In this document: positions 7,171 through 16,489 of the stretch, one piece after another
Position numbering within the stretch: the first letter of the stretch is position 1
Layout: each line of letters starts with the position of its first letter
DNA from: a virus
IMG/VR virus record: IMGVR_UViG_3300035698_032001
Coordinates: 1-27,775 of that record
Reading direction: 5' to 3' (one strand)
DNA length: 27,775 nucleotides
Notes under the pieces: generated by a model
Told to the model about the DNA's origin: nothing
Databases searched by the model: none
Seen by the model: only the letters and a program-made list of their open reading frames with translations
Made by a program: the position numbers and the translations under genes

Positions 7171-10100
7171 TTATCCGCCACATGCTCCATATGATGTTTG
7201 ACATGATAGACAAACACCACACTTGACAGTGCCCTTTGTTCTCCACGACCCACATTCTTCACATCGTATTCCAGAATATCCTCTAGATTTTGCCTGATTT
7301 GATTCTGATACTAATGGTGGTTCTTCTCCATTTTCTATATCATTATCCCAAACTGGTACTATCTTGTCGGAATCAAGACCGTTATACTCCGTATGAAGCT
7401 TAGTAAGAACTTTAGCTGTAAGATCTGATAGACTTTTTGCGGTTCTAATTCCGAGATCATTCTTCCTTAGGAATCCCGCAGGACTAAATTGTAATCCTTC
7501 CATGGTAGAGCATAAAGCTTCAATTGGAACTCCATATTGTATTGCTATAGAGCATATTCTTCCAATTGTATCTGCAAGTCCATTAACAGTTGGATTCTCT
7601 TTTCCTACTTCCATCCATACTTCCGATATTCCGTTGTTTGGGAATCTAACAATATTCATCCAGACATTTTCTGATCCTATATTAAAGTTCATTCTTTCTG
7701 ACTGAGCTCTATTAGCAGCTTTCTTTCTTGTTAATAACCCTCTGTGAAATTCCCAAAAATCATCTGGCGATGTTTGGCGAAAATCTGAAGATAATAATCT
7801 GTCACGCGTTCGTTTTATTTCTCTTTTAATCGTTTCTTTCTTAAAATTACTATTTTTAGAATTTAATGGCTGAGACCATTTCGACCCTGATCGGTATAAT
7901 GCTAAACCCTTGCACCCTTTTTTCCATCCTTCAATATAACAATTCCAAATATCTTCTCTTGTTGCATCCTCTGGCAAATTAGTTGTTTTACTAATTCCTC
8001 CAGAAACGAAAGGTGTTGCCGCGGCAATAGCTCCGACATGTGCGTTCTTATCAATGCACCGGCTTCCGTTTCCGTCAACATTTGCAGTATCAAATATTGG
8101 GTAGTGCTGCAAGCTTAGATAAGGAGCTCCCTCAACGGTTCCGTTTTCAAGGATATAATCACTTATGTCTTTAACTTGATCATGATTGTACCCTAAATCT
8201 TTAAGTGCAATTTTTGCCTCTTCGCATAATAGTTCGACAACAGATCCATCGCTCATAAGTTTATACGCACAAAGAGAATATGAAGGCTCGATTCCATTAT
8301 TGGTTGTTCCCATCAAAAACATAACCGTTCCGGTCGGAGCTACAACAACTGCCTGTGAATTTCTAACACCGTGTCTTTGTATGAGATTAGTAGCTTCTGT
8401 CCAAGATTCCGTTGCTGCTTGGTGTATTTGTTTCGCAAATTTAATTCTTGGTTTTAATTCCGAGTTTGCTTCTTCGTGTTTTTTAATAACTTTAAGAAAA
8501 CATTGTTTATTTTTACCATATTCATTGAATGGTCCTACTACAGAAGCGATTTTTGCTGACTGGGCATAAGCAGTAGATGTTTCAAGCGACGTTATTGTTG
8601 ATATAATAGAACGAGCCTGATCTGAGTCATATGGATAACCTAAAATCATAATAAGACCACCCATGTTACAATAACCTAGACCAAGTGGTCTTGTATCCTT
8701 TGTCATCTCGGCAATTTCCTTGGAAGGATATGATGACCCACCAACAATAATTTCCATTGCAGTAATAAAATATTCAATACTAGCTTTAAATGAAGCAATA
8801 TCAAATGTTTTATCTTGATTCAAGAATTTAACTAAATTCAATGAAGCTAAATTGCAAGATGTTTTATTTAAGTGGAGAAATTCACCACATTGTTTTATTA
8901 AAACAAACGATTTAGTTAGTCTGTTTTCGCTGTCTCTTGATTCTTTTTCGCCAATAAAGAAATTATGGAATTCATCTACGGTGCCATTGTATACGTCTTC
9001 ATATCCATCTTTTTCAATTGAGATAACTCTATGGTTATAACTTGATGCTGCTTCTTGTAATTTTTTATAATTTCTAAATGGACTTGAAGGTCTTGATATT
9101 TCAGGACTTATATTTTTATTTCTACAAGCTTGTACCCATTCTTTCTTTTGTGGTATATTTCCTAATGATAATTTCAAATCATTAAAAATGTTTATTTGTT
9201 TATCTCTTATACCTACTTTTTTATTTTTAACTCTGGTTTTTAATTTTAATAATGTTTGTTCTTCATTTTTTTCCCATGTTGTTTTGAAAGAGCACGACTG
9301 AGAGCAAAACGCGCGTTCTCTATTTTCCCATTTTACTTGAAATGTTGTATTGCAGCGCTCGCATTTTTTATCAATAGTAAATTTAAAATTTGTATTTTGT
9401 ATTTTTACGTTTTGATAACCTAAATCAAGTGCATTATAATAATTATCAACATTTCTATAAAAGCTTTTAAGTGAGGCAGCTGGAAGATTTAATTCTCGAG
9501 CAGCTTTACAAGATAATTTCATTATACTTCCAATTTCTTTTTTTCTAAAAAGTGAAAAACTAGAAAAAATTCCTTTTTCTTTTGCATACCTTGTCCATTC
9601 ATTCTGAGTAAACGATCTTTTTAAAAGAGAACAAAGAATTTTAGCATGTTCATAAATTTCATCACTAGAAATATTAATATATCTTCCATTTTTTTCTCCA
9701 GCTGTAGCTTTTGACATATTTCTTCTATATCTTTGTCTTTCTTCTTCTGTGGCTATATTCCACCATCTATTTCTCATTGGATTTTTATCTCCAATCATAT
9801 CTACGGAGTGTAATAAATTATGGTCATATTTATCCATAACTGTAAGATTACTTGGAATATTATTGAGTCCGTTTCTATCATTGTGGTGAACTATTTCTTT
9901 CATGCCAATTTTTTTATTATTATAAAACTCGGCAATCATTCTATGTTCAGATTTTAATAATTTGTTTCCATCGTCTATCCATAAATAATTTTGACTTTTT
10001 GTTGGTCTTATATTTGTAAAAACTTCATTTAATTTTTTTTGTCTTTTAGTAAGAGAAGCAATTGAATCTCCATATTCGAGGTCTTTAGCTTCTACATGAA

Positions 10101-12309
10101 TGCCATTTCTCATTATGAATTTATGGTTTTCTGTACATCTCACGATAAGTCCGTCATCAAATGTTACTTTTAATATTTTTTTGTTTGTCCCTGTTAGTCT
10201 TGGGTTTCTCATTTGTCTAATAACTATTTTTTTATTATTATCCAGACAATATACTGGGATATCTTTTCCTTCTTCTGAAAGTTGTTTAATAGAAACAGTG
10301 TTTCTTCCATCGGCAGTTGCAATTAAAGTCTCTCCTGTTATACAAGGATTTGATCCCTCGATTTTGCCTGTGTTAGGAATAGTATTCCAATTATTGATCG
10401 TGTCAATAAAAAATACTCCTGGATCACCACACTCCCAATTAGCTTCAACTATTTTGTCGAATATTTCTCTAGCTTTTATAATTTTTTTCGTTTTTCCAGA
10501 TATTACGTATTTAAGTTCCCAGTCTTCGTCATTGATAACGGCTTTCATAAAATCATCTGTTAGAGCAATTGAATTATTGGCATTTTGTGCTTGAACTGTT
10601 TTATACGCCCCGTTTTCATCTGACCAGTTTTGCGGGTATCCCATTAGCATTAATGCTCTAGCTTTAAACTCTTCATTTTTTTTCCAGTCAATAAAATCTA
10701 ATAAATCTGGATGATTATCATTTAAAATAATCATTTTTGCCGCGCGACGAGTATTAAAAACAACTATTCCAGACCCAGTTTGTTTTTTGTTTGGCCATAT
10801 AACAAAATTATGTCCAGAATTTATTGTTTTGTCATCTGCGGTAGGGCACTCTACCTCTATAGAATAAACATCAGATTTATTTTTAAAGTTAACCGCTTTT
10901 ACTTTTTTCTCATTTTTATAAAAAGGAGATGACTTGTGCATTCCATTTTTACTTCCAGGTATATCAAATTTGGCCATTTCTTCGTTATGAATTTTTGCAT
11001 GTTCAGATTGCATTAATAATTCAAGATTATCAAGACTATTATCATATTTATAATTGTTTTTATGGTGTATAGATTTATTATCTAAATTCCAATTTAAAAC
11101 ATCTCGTGCAATAAGTTTATGTAAATATATTCTTTCATTTTTCTCGTTTTTTAAATTTATTCTTAAATATCCCATAGAATCATTAATAACACAATTAAAA
11201 ATACTCATTCCAAGTTGAAGTTTTCCAGCTTCAACGATTTCGCCAGAAGATAGTCTTACTGGATGATCTGTTGAAAGATAAAATTTTCCTTTATCTGTTA
11301 CTATTTCAACTATTTTTTTTATTCCACTTTTCCAACAGTGAGCTTTTTTAGCTTTGTACCTATTAGAAGGAGGATCATAACTAATACATATGAATTCTTT
11401 TCCATCTAGGTCTTTTGCTTTTATAGGCCCTTTTTCAGTATATACATATTGATCAGGAGCTAGACATTTTCCGCCTGATTTAATCACTCCTGCAGAAGCG
11501 TCGGCAACTTCTAAAAAAGATATTAAACCAGAAGATTTTCCACCTCCAGTAATAGGTTCGTCTTTTCCACGAATTTTTGATACATTTAGTCCTGATCCTG
11601 AACCACTGGCAAAAATAGACATTTCTGTTTTAATCCAGTCATATATCCCATTTTTGCCATTTATCAACTCGTCTTCTACTTCGGTGATGAAACAAGCGCT
11701 CCCACGTCCATTTTCATATTCAAATTCTTGTCGATATACGTCTTGGTCTCTATTTTTTATAGCCCATTGTTCTGAGCTTGTGTTTCCTTTAAAATTATAA
11801 ACATCATATAGACCCCAATTAAAGAAAACTGGAGAGTTGAAAGCTCCAATTTGATGTAAGATTAAATAACAAATTTCATTATATAGTATTTGACCATTTT
11901 CTTCATTGAAGTATTCCATTTGAACACCTCTATGTGAAATGCTGTATGCAACACGATGAATAACATCACGTACCGATCTTTCTCCACCTTGAGAATGATT
12001 TTCTAAATCACATGTTTTGAAATATTTATCAGCACATGTTCTAACGGCCATTTCATTCCATTCAACTGGATGTTCAACTTCATGGTCAAAAATTATTTTT
12101 TGGTCAAGGTTTTTTATCCGAACTCTAGTGGTTGACCATTCAACTTCGTCAAATGGATGGACGTCTGGTTTTGTAAAGAATCTTGTTAATTTTAATAATT
12201 TTTTTGGTACAATTTTTTCTTTTTCTTTCATTCTTTCCTCTTCTTTTCTATCTTCTTCACTGTTAGTGTTGAACACAACAATATTATTAATAGAAGACCT
12301 TTCAGTCAT
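7171..12309 (-). CDS. nrdJ: Class II (B12-dependent) ribonucleotide reductase with two inteins
   Basis: The 1712-residue precursor encodes adenosylcobalamin-dependent ribonucleotide reductase, which makes deoxynucleotides without oxygen or a second subunit. Extein segments are 1-281, 520-655 and 1141-1712, giving a mature enzyme of 989 residues. Visible landmarks are GSAC (C206, one of the redox pair), SGLISFLEVADASAGVIKSGG followed by TRRAAKM across intein 1, NP|CGE across intein 2 (C1141 is the expected thiyl-radical cysteine), SCNLASLNL with C1152, PTGTV, WKKGCKGLALYRSGS, and a C-terminal cysteine cluster (CEEC 1683-1686, CGVC 1697-1700, C1703, C1710) typical of the redox/zinc tail. The start follows AGGAGAAATTAAT. 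Both inteins lie in frame at conserved active-site sequence, so the enzyme depends on protein splicing. The gene sits upstream of the half antiporter in the same direction. Confidence 0.92.
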   Translation of the reverse strand: MTERSSINNIVVFNTNSEEDRKEEERMKEKEKIVPKKLLKLTRFFTKPDVHPFDEVEWSTTRVRIKNLDQKIIFDHEVEHPVEWNEMAVRTCADKYFKTCDLENHSQGGERSVRDVIHRVAYSISHRGVQMEYFNEENGQILYNEICYLILHQIGAFNSPVFFNWGLYDVYNFKGNTSSEQWAIKNRDQDVYRQEFEYENGRGSACFITEVEDELINGKNGIYDWIKTEMSIFASGSGSGLNVSKIRGKDEPITGGGKSSGLISFLEVADASAGVIKSGGKCLAPDQYVYTEKGPIKAKDLDGKEFICISYDPPSNRYKAKKAHCWKSGIKKIVEIVTDKGKFYLSTDHPVRLSSGEIVEAGKLQLGMSIFNCVINDSMGYLRINLKNEKNERIYLHKLIARDVLNWNLDNKSIHHKNNYKYDNSLDNLELLMQSEHAKIHNEEMAKFDIPGSKNGMHKSSPFYKNEKKVKAVNFKNKSDVYSIEVECPTADDKTINSGHNFVIWPNKKQTGSGIVVFNTRRAAKMIILNDNHPDLLDFIDWKKNEEFKARALMLMGYPQNWSDENGAYKTVQAQNANNSIALTDDFMKAVINDEDWELKYVISGKTKKIIKAREIFDKIVEANWECGDPGVFFIDTINNWNTIPNTGKIEGSNPCITGETLIATADGRNTVSIKQLSEEGKDIPVYCLDNNKKIVIRQMRNPRLTGTNKKILKVTFDDGLIVRCTENHKFIMRNGIHVEAKDLEYGDSIASLTKRQKKLNEVFTNIRPTKSQNYLWIDDGNKLLKSEHRMIAEFYNNKKIGMKEIVHHNDRNGLNNIPSNLTVMDKYDHNLLHSVDMIGDKNPMRNRWWNIATEEERQRYRRNMSKATAGEKNGRYINISSDEIYEHAKILCSLLKRSFTQNEWTRYAKEKGIFSSFSLFRKKEIGSIMKLSCKAARELNLPAASLKSFYRNVDNYYNALDLGYQNVKIQNTNFKFTIDKKCERCNTTFQVKWENRERAFCSQSCSFKTTWEKNEEQTLLKLKTRVKNKKVGIRDKQINIFNDLKLSLGNIPQKKEWVQACRNKNISPEISRPSSPFRNYKKLQEAASSYNHRVISIEKDGYEDVYNGTVDEFHNFFIGEKESRDSENRLTKSFVLIKQCGEFLHLNKTSCNLASLNLVKFLNQDKTFDIASFKASIEYFITAMEIIVGGSSYPSKEIAEMTKDTRPLGLGYCNMGGLIMILGYPYDSDQARSIISTITSLETSTAYAQSAKIASVVGPFNEYGKNKQCFLKVIKKHEEANSELKPRIKFAKQIHQAATESWTEATNLIQRHGVRNSQAVVVAPTGTVMFLMGTTNNGIEPSYSLCAYKLMSDGSVVELLCEEAKIALKDLGYNHDQVKDISDYILENGTVEGAPYLSLQHYPIFDTANVDGNGSRCIDKNAHVGAIAAATPFVSGGISKTTNLPEDATREDIWNCYIEGWKKGCKGLALYRSGSKWSQPLNSKNSNFKKETIKREIKRTRDRLLSSDFRQTSPDDFWEFHRGLLTRKKAANRAQSERMNFNIGSENVWMNIVRFPNNGISEVWMEVGKENPTVNGLADTIGRICSIAIQYGVPIEALCSTMEGLQFSPAGFLRKNDLGIRTAKSLSDLTAKVLTKLHTEYNGLDSDKIVPVWDNDIENGEEPPLVSESNQAKSRGYSGIRCEECGSWRTKGTVKCGVCLSCQTSYGACGG
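8890..10344 (-). other. Intein 2 of nrdJ (residues 656-1140) with HNH endonuclease and zinc finger, ending in Gln
   Basis: The 485-residue insertion begins at C656 (SNP|CITGETL) and ends at Q1140 before C1141 (LIKQ|CGEFLHL). Block B is CTENHKF (T726-x2-H729). An HNH domain spans about 788-835 (SEHRMIAEF, VHHNDRNGLNN, NLLH), followed by a NUMOD3-like GDKNPM/GEKNGR region (about 839-878) and a C4 zinc ribbon (C983, C986, C1002, C1006), probably for DNA-site recognition. Block F is DVYNGTVDEFHNFFIG. The terminal residue is Gln where most inteins have Asn, a rare but experimentally known type. The +1 cysteine is also the catalytic radical cysteine of the host enzyme. Confidence 0.88.
10753..11466 (-). 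other. Intein 1 of nrdJ (residues 282-519) with HNH endonuclease
   Basis: The 238-residue insertion begins with C282 (GGK|CLAPDQY) and ends with N519 before T520 (GIVVFN|TRRAAKM), restoring the conserved SGGKTRRAAKM of NrdJ. Block A is at the N terminus and block B at STDHP (T347-x-H349). A compact HNH endonuclease occupies about 387-441 (LHKLIARDVL, H415-H416, NLELL, EHAKIH), and block F reads DVYSIEVE. The penultimate residue is Phe instead of the usual His and the +1 nucleophile is Thr, both less common but known among inteins. Confidence 0.88.
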
Positions 12310-12381
12310 ATTAATTTCTCCTATTGAATCAATTTATTATTTAGACAAAACGATTATTTACGACTTAAAATTTTATTGTTA

Positions 12382-13008
12382 TCAGAAAGATTCCGGCGGT
12401 ACAGTTTCTTCGTCATCTGGCAATCCTAATTCTTCCTCTGAAGGTGGCATTGGTCTCCTATCTGGATATGGCATTGGTCTTCTATCTGGAGATGGCATTG
12501 GTCTCCTATCTGGAGATGGCATTGGTCTCCTATCTGGAGATGGCATTGATTCCCTATCTGAAGATGGCATTGGTCCCCTAGTCTTAAACATTCCTTCTCT
12601 TTCATCATTATCTGGTTGTCTTTCAACGTCTTCTACATCGTCTGTAATTTCGGGTTCATCAGCCTGAGGTATTTGAACGCCAGAAGCTTTTTCCATATAT
12701 GATTTGGCCTGTTTTTTTGCTTCGGCCATTTTAATTTGAGCAAGATCATATAAATTGCATATAATTTCAGTCATCTTGCCAGATGATTCTTGAAAATCAT
12801 TATCTTGAATTGATCTCTCGAACATACGAATCATTGCATCTATTTTGTTTAAAACATCGCTAACGGCCATGTGCCCTTCATATTCTTTGGGGTCTCCGCC
12901 GCCGGATCGCATAACTGTTAACGCAAGCGCTTCTTGCACCTTAACAGCTGCTGCATATGCTTCTGTGATTTCTTTGGTTTTCTTATAATCTTTATAATTA
13001 CTAGGCAT
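12382..13008 (-). CDS. Acidic hypothetical protein with MPSPDRRP tail repeats, 208 aa
   Basis: Not recognised. The start MPSNYKDYKK is chosen because AGAGGAGAAGAAATT lies directly upstream; a longer frame from 13059 lacks an SD. Residues 1 to about 125 look wholly helical (EITEAYAAAVKVQEALALTV, VSDVLNKIDAMIRMFERS, NLYDLAQIKMAEAKKQAKSYM). An acidic linker (EITDDVEDVERQPDNDEREG) and a repeat tail built on MPSPDRRP follow, ending in another acidic stretch. The disordered charged tail suggests a tether or scaffold. It lies between gp46 and nrdJ on the same strand, so it may be co-transcribed with replication genes, but its function is unknown. Confidence 0.75.
   Translation of the reverse strand: MPSNYKDYKKTKEITEAYAAAVKVQEALALTVMRSGGGDPKEYEGHMAVSDVLNKIDAMIRMFERSIQDNDFQESSGKMTEIICNLYDLAQIKMAEAKKQAKSYMEKASGVQIPQADEPEITDDVEDVERQPDNDEREGMFKTRGPMPSSDRESMPSPDRRPMPSPDRRPMPSPDRRPMPYPDRRPMPPSEEELGLPDDEETVPPESF
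12446..12589 (-). repeat. 24-bp tandem repeat, about six units, coding MPSPDRRP
   Basis: On the + strand the unit GGCATTGGTCTCCTATCTGG plus AGAT recurs every 24 bases from 12446. Units two to four are nearly identical; the outer ones are degenerate (YPDRRP, SSDRES-type variants). Reading frame is preserved (8 residues per unit), so copy number could change without breaking the gene. Confidence 0.85.
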
Positions 13009-13074
13009 AATTTCTTCTCCTCTTTGATTATTATATATGAGATTTACCAGGTATTTCAAATATAAAGATTCACG

Positions 13075-15408
13075 CTATTTCGTGGTTGATATTTTAGAAA
13101 AACCTTTTTCTTTCCTTATTGTTATTTTCTTTTTGTTTTCTAAATCATTGAGCAAATCTGGTCTATGTGTGATTAAAAACACGGTACAACTCTTAGATAA
13201 TTCCGCCAGAGTTCGACGGATTCCATCAATAACATCTATAGATTCTGCTAATTCATCTAAAAAAATTAAATTATTGTTACTGTTAGACCTCAGTTTCATT
13301 ATATACGCAAAAGCTAATGTTATAGCTAAATCTATTCTCTTTTTTTCTCCTCCTGATCCCTGGCTATAGGTAAAATGTCCTAAATCATTTGGTCTTTCAA
13401 TTTCGACGTCTAGAAACTTGTCAAATTTTACAATTATATTATTATCAATCAAAAACTGAAGCCAATAATTAATCTGTTGGTTGAGAATAGGAATGATTTG
13501 CTCGATAACAAAACTTTTTACCCCTGTGTCTCCAAATCCTTTAATCCAAAAATTATAATACGGTGAAAGCTCTTCGTTTTTCTTTATTTCTTTCTCGTTT
13601 TCCTTTAGTAAAACCTGAGCCTCAGATAAACTTTTATTCAAATCGGCAATAATTTCTGCATATGGATTTTCATCTATCTGGGATTCTTTATCTAATAATA
13701 ACTTCTCGAGATGAGATTGCTCTGTTTGTTGTCTTGTTAAAGATTCTCGTGAACAAGAAGGTTTAGTTGTTTTATTTAATTCTGATTTTTTCTTAATTAA
13801 TTTTTTTCTTTCATTGCTTATTTCTAAAATATTATCTGCTCCAAGAGTCTGTATTTCAGCATATAGTTTTAAAGGGCCATCAAGAGAAGATTTCAATTTT
13901 TTCAACTTTTTGTCGAGTTCTTCTTTCAATTCTCCATAATTCTCTTTATCTACTGTTTGATAACATGAATTGCATCGTACGCCCTCTTGTAAATTATCTA
14001 TTTTTGTTATATCTTTTTGCACTCTTATAATATCACTTTTTATGGGTGACACTTCATTCTGAAGTTTAGTTTCTTTGTCTAAAAAAAGTTTTCTAATTTT
14101 GTTTTCTTTTCCAGACAAACTATTAATGTCGGCATTAATATTATTATGCTCTTTTTCTAAAGAATCATAACGTTCCCAAAGAGATATTTCTGATTGAATG
14201 TCAATTTTTTCTATTTCTTGAATTTTCGATTTAATTCTTTTTATTTCTCTCTCAACTTCTAATTTGAAATTTTTCAACTTACTAATATATCCGTCGAGTT
14301 GTACTTTTCTACTAAATATATCTTTTTGATTTCTTTCATATTGAAATGATAAGCCTGATACGAGATTCTTTATTCCTCTGGTATATCTTCTGGAATTTTC
14401 TTCATATCTATTATATTCACATAGTTGTAACAGATCTTCTACGATTTTTCTCTTGTCTTCTTTGTTAGAAGACAAAAAACTGTAGTCGTTATGTTGCCCA
14501 AAACAACATGTGTTGGCAAAAGTGTGATGATTTATTCCTAACTTATCTTCAATCTCTGCTTGGGTTAAAGCCATGGTTGAAAGTGTCTTATCTTCACCGT
14601 TTTCTTCTAATTTAAGCCTATCAGGCTTGCGTGTTCTTTTTACTTTTAAGTTATCAACATCTATTTCAATTACTAATCCTTTTTTAGTTAGATTATTGAT
14701 ACAGTTATCAATTCTTTCTATTTTCCGTATTGTTTTTCCAAACAACCCGAAAGATATCGCCTCTGCTATTAAGGAATTATGTGAAAGATAATTATTAGAA
14801 TAATAAATATGAGTGTTTTTAACTTGAATATCAAATAAATCTATTTTATCATTTGACATTGTTTTTTGTATTATTTTTGATAAACCATATTTTGTGTGTA
14901 CAATATCATTTATTTTTATGTTTTTAATTTTTACTTCATTGTTATCTTTGTCAAATATAATATGATCAGGAGAACATAATAATTCATCTCCGCGATCATT
15001 TATAATTGTATAATATTTTCCACTATAAGTTTTTTTTGCTTCTTCTATAGGTTGAAAAGAATTATTTATAGATTCAACAAAAATTTTTGATTTAAAATTA
15101 GGGTGTTTTTTGAATATGTTAATAACTATTTCGATTGTTGCTTCCACTACCGTTCCTATACGATCATCTTTTTTCTTTATATATCCAGGTCTTAAAATAG
15201 AAACAATATCGTCGTCATTACATCCGATAATTATTTTTGTGTTTTTATCCACACATTTTCCAGCCCCATTGCTAGCCAACGGGCCAACATCCATATTTTC
15301 TCCTTTGATTATAACGATATCATCATCTTTATAATCTTCAAAGTTGATTTCGATAGGCTCTTCACCAATACTCATGAAATTTTTCACAAACATACGTTTT
15401 AAATACAT
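13075..15408 (-). CDS. 46: gp46-like recombination nuclease ATPase subunit (SbcC/Rad50 family) with intein
   Basis: The 777-residue precursor is an SMC-like ATPase: Walker A GPLASNGAGK|S (residues 42-51 plus S212, interrupted by an intein), Q-loop GQHNDYSFL (about 304-312), long coiled-coil arms around a zinc hook C479-N-S-C482, ABC signature YSQGSGGEKK (681-690), Walker B NLIFLDEL (713-720) and an H-loop at LITHRPD. Without the intein it is 617 residues, comparable to T4 gp46 (about 560). With gp47 it forms the Mre11-Rad50-type complex that resects DNA ends for recombination-dependent replication. The ATG lies two bases after the gp47 stop, so the two are coupled. Its P-loop cannot form until splicing occurs. 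Confidence 0.92.
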   Translation of the reverse strand: MYLKRMFVKNFMSIGEEPIEINFEDYKDDDIVIIKGENMDVGPLASNGAGKCVDKNTKIIIGCNDDDIVSILRPGYIKKKDDRIGTVVEATIEIVINIFKKHPNFKSKIFVESINNSFQPIEEAKKTYSGKYYTIINDRGDELLCSPDHIIFDKDNNEVKIKNIKINDIVHTKYGLSKIIQKTMSNDKIDLFDIQVKNTHIYYSNNYLSHNSLIAEAISFGLFGKTIRKIERIDNCINNLTKKGLVIEIDVDNLKVKRTRKPDRLKLEENGEDKTLSTMALTQAEIEDKLGINHHTFANTCCFGQHNDYSFLSSNKEDKRKIVEDLLQLCEYNRYEENSRRYTRGIKNLVSGLSFQYERNQKDIFSRKVQLDGYISKLKNFKLEVEREIKRIKSKIQEIEKIDIQSEISLWERYDSLEKEHNNINADINSLSGKENKIRKLFLDKETKLQNEVSPIKSDIIRVQKDITKIDNLQEGVRCNSCYQTVDKENYGELKEELDKKLKKLKSSLDGPLKLYAEIQTLGADNILEISNERKKLIKKKSELNKTTKPSCSRESLTRQQTEQSHLEKLLLDKESQIDENPYAEIIADLNKSLSEAQVLLKENEKEIKKNEELSPYYNFWIKGFGDTGVKSFVIEQIIPILNQQINYWLQFLIDNNIIVKFDKFLDVEIERPNDLGHFTYSQGSGGEKKRIDLAITLAFAYIMKLRSNSNNNLIFLDELAESIDVIDGIRRTLAELSKSCTVFLITHRPDLLNDLENKKKITIRKEKGFSKISTTK
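14776..15255 (-). other. Mini-intein inside the Walker A motif of gp46 (residues 52-211)
   Basis: The 160-residue element begins at C52 (GAGK|CVDKNTK) and ends at N211 before S212 (NYLSHN|SLIAEA). Block A is CVDKNTKIII, block B is LLCSPDHIIF (H149), block F is DLFDIQVKNTHIYYSNNYL and block G is the canonical SHN followed by Ser. There is no room for, and no sign of, a homing endonuclease. It splits GK from S in the nucleotide-binding loop, so removal must restore the intact P-loop. Confidence 0.9.
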
Positions 15409-15409
15409 A

Positions 15410-16489
15410 TTAATATTCTATCTCTTTATTATCAATGGTCTGTACGATTTTTATTCCTATGTTAATAAGTTTGTCTTTGTCTAATTCTGTTTCAACTGAA
15501 TTAATAAATTTTGTAATAATATCTTGAGTGTTATTAGTAAAATCTTCGACGGCGCTAATTTTTTCACTAAGTTTTATATCTTCTTCGGTAGAAGAAGGCA
15601 TTATAACTTCAATTGTTTTAGGACCAAAACTATTTTTAATCTCTTCTTTGAGTGCTAATTGGTCAATCTTAGAGGATTTAGATGTTATAATCTTTAAATA
15701 ACTGTTTTCTAAATTGTGTTTAGAAAAATCAGCGTCATAAGGAAGAATGAAGTATTTCGACGTAAAATTATTCTCAATGAATTCTGTTTCTATATTTTTA
15801 GGATCAAAGATAATAAACCCTTTTTGATCCATGGCTTCGCCAAAAGAGAGTTGAAGCGGGGACCCTATATACTCAATACGTTTTGATACTTGTTGTTTAG
15901 CGTGGAAGTGCCCCAGAAAGACCTTCTGATAACCCGAGAGAGACTTTATTGGTGTCTCTGATATATTCTCCATTAAACCATTTTCTTTGTATCTTGAGCC
16001 CCAGAGCGAGTTTAAAGTAGCACCGACAATAGAAAGATGACCAATTAAAATGTTAGATTTATTTTTGATCTTATTGAGCTCTTTAGCTTGTTCAGATTCG
16101 GTATACGGAAGAAAATCTATAGGCACATCATAGAATTTAATTGTTTTAGGTTTATCTATAACCTGTATGATCTCAGAGAACGGTTTAATGGACGTAACAT
16201 TTCTGGAAGATCGATAGAACATATCATGGTTGCCAACAAGATAATATGATTTTATTTTCTTGGCATATTTGCGTAAAATATCATATGTTTTATTGTATGC
16301 AAAAATATTGATTCGGTGTCGATCGTGAAACAAATCACCAGCAAAAATAATGTAAGGTATTTCTCTTGCAGTGGATTCTTTATAAATCCATTCTAAACAT
16401 TTTAAACAATCTTCCAATTTCTCTATGGATAAACTATGAGGATGAATGTGTATGTCTGAAAATAATGTAATCGACTTCTTATAATCCAT
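15410..16489 (-). CDS. 47: gp47-like recombination nuclease subunit (SbcD/Mre11 family)
   Basis: The 359-residue protein has the five metallophosphoesterase motifs in order: DIHIH (12-16), GDLFHDRH (51-58), GNHD (86-89), GHLS in the middle, and GHFH before the cap domain. These ligate the two metal ions of Mre11/SbcD nucleases. Length and order match T4 gp47 (about 340). It is followed at once by its ATPase partner gp46, as in T4-like phages. The C-terminal third (from about 240) is the less conserved partner-binding region. No clear SD precedes the ATG. The 97-base gap to the divergent uvsW-like gene probably holds both promoters. Confidence 0.92.
   Translation of the reverse strand: MDYKKSITLFSDIHIHPHSLSIEKLEDCLKCLEWIYKESTAREIPYIIFAGDLFHDRHRINIFAYNKTYDILRKYAKKIKSYYLVGNHDMFYRSSRNVTSIKPFSEIIQVIDKPKTIKFYDVPIDFLPYTESEQAKELNKIKNKSNILIGHLSIVGATLNSLWGSRYKENGLMENISETPIKSLSGYQKVFLGHFHAKQQVSKRIEYIGSPLQLSFGEAMDQKGFIIFDPKNIETEFIENNFTSKYFILPYDADFSKHNLENSYLKIITSKSSKIDQLALKEEIKNSFGPKTIEVIMPSSTEEDIKLSEKISAVEDFTNNTQDIITKFINSVETELDKDKLINIGIKIVQTIDNKEIEY

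Noticed and set aside
7154-7255. A longer start for the antiporter-like ORF.
   Set aside because: The extra residues come from out-of-frame reading of the nrdJ Cys-rich end, and the SD supports the start at 7153.
12446-12589. Regularly spaced repeats that might suggest a CRISPR array.
   Set aside because: Units are contiguous with no unique spacers and keep a reading frame; a coding tandem repeat.
12017-12667. Long + strand ORF antisense to nrdJ and the repeat gene, rich in GIGLLSGD units.
   Set aside because: It is the antisense reading of the 24-bp repeat and spans the nrdJ start region; the minus-strand frames have SDs and recognisable protein.
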